A stretch of DNA of 7,673 bases from Thermotoga sp. 4484_232 (GTDB taxonomy: Bacteria > Thermotogota > Thermotogae > Thermotogales > Thermotogaceae), in contig MZGO01000022.1 in the NCBI GenBank assembly GCA_002084985.1, positions 1 to 7,673 on the forward strand. Direction: 5' to 3'. This document shows positions 5,957-7,673 of this stretch, in pieces. The notes beneath the pieces are model-generated. The model was not told the DNA's origin, did no database searches, and worked only from the letters and a program-made list of their open reading frames with translations. The position numbers and the translations under genes are program-made. Position 1 is the stretch's first letter. Each line of letters opens with the position of its first letter.

Positions 5957-7194
5957 AAATAGTTGATGAAACCATCGGTAAATTCAGAGTCATATCTATA
6001 CCATTTGATAACGTTAAAACGACATCATGCGCTTTCATCGTGAAAAGTGGTTCTGCGGATGAGCCAGACCCCCTTGCGGGGGTTTCTCATTATTTAGAAC
6101 ATGTGGTTTTCAGAGGCACAAAAAAATACGATCATTTTCAGCTAAAATACATTGTTGAGAGTGTCGGAGGAGTTTTAAACGCTTTCACCGAAAGAAGAGC
6201 GACGGTTTTTTATATAAAAGTCCCTGAAATGAATTTTCTGAAGAGTTTTGACGTTCTGAAGAGTTTGGTGTTCGAACCGACAATAGATGAAGAATCCGTT
6301 GAAATCGAAAGGAAAGTTATTCTTGAAGAGTACAAAATGAACAGGGATGATCCTGTGAGTTACCTTCACGATCTCCTGTTCGAAAACGTGTGGGAAGGCC
6401 CTTTTGGAAGGCCAATTCTTGGTTATGAGGATACGATAAGGAGTATTTCTAAGGAAGAGCTCGTCGAATATCATGATAAGATGTATTTCCCAAGGAATAT
6501 GATTGTTGTCCTGGCCGGTAGAGTGAACGGGGCCTTCATAGATGTTGTAAGGAAAGAGCTGGAGAAAATCGATAAAGAAGGTGAAAAGAAAGATAACGGT
6601 TTTCCAAATTTCACCTATCCATCTTCGGCGATTTATGAAGTCAGAAACGATATGGAGCAGGTTCACATTGCTTTGGCAAAACCCGTCCCTGGTATGGAAA
6701 GTTCGGATTATCCAGCTATGGCCCTTCTCAATACAGCTTTGGGAAGTGGCATGAGCTCTCTTCTGTTTCATGAAATTCGGGAGAAAGAAGGACTAGTTTA
6801 TGATATATATTCTCAAATATACGCTTTAAGGGAAACAGGTGTTCTGGTGATATATTCCTCCATGTCACCAAGTAATCTAGGGAGGTTCTTTGAAAAGTTA
6901 AAGAAACTTCTATCGTCCATACAGATTTTGGAAAAATTTGATTATGGAAAGAACAGGTTACTTGGTAAACTCGAAATGATGACGGAAAGTCCAGGGAGCG
7001 TGATGGGATTCGTCGTTGATAGATTGGTTTGTGGACTGGAAAGTTATGATATGGACTCCTTCATGGAGGAGATAAAGAGCTTGAATAGACTCGATTTTGA
7101 AAAAGTGGCGAAAGAAGTTCTTTCAGGTAGCTGGGCCGTTTTCGGGCTAGGACCCGATTCTGCTCGTCTTGATTTCTCCATTCTGGAGGTGTGA
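5953..7194 (+). CDS. M16 family zinc metallopeptidase (processing-peptidase-like)
   Basis: This 413-residue protein is an inverzincin. The HxxEH motif is HYLEH at residues 46-50, with the zinc-ligand glutamate about 76 residues on, in VILEEY (E126, or adjacent E125). Both M16 halves are present, since the C-terminal half carries [17 protein letters not shown] at 272-288, the conserved Arg/Tyr region. One change from the usual pattern is visible: the stretch normally like NAYTSREQTVYY reads [12 protein letters not shown] (76-87), with Arg82 where Glu is common. There is no signal peptide, so it is probably cytoplasmic. It starts at GTG 5953 in a 4-bp overlap with pnp, with AAGGGGG at 5938-5944 as ribosome binding site. 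An M16 peptidase next to pnp is a recurrent arrangement, for example in Firmicutes. The natural substrate is unknown. Confidence 0.93.
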   Translation: MKIVDETIGKFRVISIPFDNVKTTSCAFIVKSGSADEPDPLAGVSHYLEHVVFRGTKKYDHFQLKYIVESVGGVLNAFTERRATVFYIKVPEMNFLKSFDVLKSLVFEPTIDEESVEIERKVILEEYKMNRDDPVSYLHDLLFENVWEGPFGRPILGYEDTIRSISKEELVEYHDKMYFPRNMIVVLAGRVNGAFIDVVRKELEKIDKEGEKKDNGFPNFTYPSSAIYEVRNDMEQVHIALAKPVPGMESSDYPAMALLNTALGSGMSSLLFHEIREKEGLVYDIYSQIYALRETGVLVIYSSMSPSNLGRFFEKLKKLLSSIQILEKFDYGKNRLLGKLEMMTESPGSVMGFVVDRLVCGLESYDMDSFMEEIKSLNRLDFEKVAKEVLSGSWAVFGLGPDSARLDFSILEV

Positions 7195-7196
7195 AA

Positions 7197-7673
7197 ATGG
7201 GTATTCTCTGGAAAAGGGTAGATGAAGTTAAATCGGGGGAGATACTGGCAGATGACGTTTATGATGGAAGAACGTTTGTCGTGCTTCTTAGAAAAGGAAC
7301 AATACTGGATGATAATAACATAGAGCTTTTGAAGAAGAGGAAGGTTTTAAGGGTTCCCATACTCATTGGAGAGAGGTCTGAAGAGCCATCGGATACTCTT
7401 GCTTTGAGGGTTGAGGAAAAGATAACAGAATACATACTGCCAGATGTTCCCACTATGATAGATGAGAGGGTCTACAAAGAAGCTTTAGAAGACGTTCGAG
7501 ATATCGTAAGGAAGATCATGGAACTTGAAGCACTTGACGTTGAGAAATTCAGGAATGTCTCGAACAAACTCGTTGTGGAGATAATGAAAAAGGATGAAAG
7601 GATCGTGAATCTTTTGAGGAAGCACGCAACTGGTTTTCTGTACAAGCATCTTGTCAACACAGGAGCTCTTGCA
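7197..7673 (+). CDS. Probable HD-GYP-domain protein, N-terminal part (runs off the window)
   Basis: The reading frame from ATG 7197 is open for 159 codons to the window end with no stop. GGAGGTG at 7185-7191 sits 5 nt before the start and overlaps the end of the peptidase gene, so it belongs to the same operon. Residues 1-55 (VDEVKSGEILADDVYDG, then LLRKGTILDDNNIELLKKRKVLRVPI) resemble the N-terminal segment common in bacterial HD-GYP proteins. A charged helical stretch follows (about 70-140). The last residues, LYKHLVNTGALA (148-159), match the opening of HD-GYP domains, where the first metal-ligand His (here H151) is followed by the helix usually written HSxNVAxLA. If complete, it would be a cyclic-di-GMP phosphodiesterase. 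The HD and GYP motifs themselves lie beyond the window, so this call rests on the domain start only. Confidence 0.7.
   Translation, partial: MGILWKRVDEVKSGEILADDVYDGRTFVVLLRKGTILDDNNIELLKKRKVLRVPILIGERSEEPSDTLALRVEEKITEYILPDVPTMIDERVYKEALEDVRDIVRKIMELEALDVEKFRNVSNKLVVEIMKKDERIVNLLRKHATGFLYKHLVNTGALA

Noticed and set aside
6175..6771. 198-codon minus-strand frame antisense to the M16 gene
   Set aside because: It is long only because of the codon pattern of the real gene; there is no ribosome site and no family resemblance.
1..7673. CRISPR array, insertion sequence or phage island
   Set aside because: I saw no regularly spaced repeats, terminal inverted repeats, transposase, integrase or abrupt change in codon style.

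Overview
The window reads as ordinary chromosome of a Thermotoga-like hyperthermophile; this is inferred from sequence style, not from a database match. The support is near-perfect Shine-Dalgarno sites (GGAGGTGA and close variants, usually 5 nt from the start), heavy use of AGA/AGG Arg and ATA Ile codons, Lys/Glu-rich proteins, tight 4-bp gene overlaps, and the order rpsO - pnp - M16 peptidase - HD-GYP gene. All supported genes are on the + strand.

Region 1 (1-3191) is a carbohydrate-type (CUT1-like) ABC importer operon. An AT-rich upstream stretch (1-220) carries a TATAAT box. It is followed by a secreted solute-binding protein (221-1474) and two MalF/MalG-type permeases (1471-2361 and 2358-3191). 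Each junction is a 4-bp overlap (ATGA, TTGA). No ATPase gene is present, so the ATPase must be encoded elsewhere or be shared. The first codons of the first permease form a perfect 9-bp GC-rich hairpin followed by a T-rich tract. This terminator-like element sits exactly at the binding-protein/permease junction and probably reduces permease expression relative to the binding protein.

Region 2 (3192-3430) is a compact RNA and regulatory block. It contains a TTGCCT-17-TATAAT promoter, tRNA-Gly(CCC) with encoded CCA, an intrinsic terminator, and a second promoter whose -35 box lies inside that terminator. A roughly 50-nt leader then folds into one long hairpin ahead of rpsO. The hairpin carries a GU/GC pair step like the one S15 recognises in 16S rRNA, so it is a good candidate for an S15 autoregulatory element.

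Region 3 (3431-7673) is an RNA-metabolism operon: rpsO (ribosomal protein S15), a GC-rich intergenic hairpin, pnp (polynucleotide phosphorylase), an M16 zinc peptidase overlapping pnp by 4 bp, and the first 159 codons of a probable HD-GYP-domain protein that runs off the window.

I see no CRISPR array, insertion sequence, phage gene or clearly new enzymatic system. The observations most worth following up are the rpsO leader RNA, the terminator-like hairpin embedded in the permease start, and the resemblance between the rpsO-pnp hairpin and the tRNA-Gly acceptor stem.
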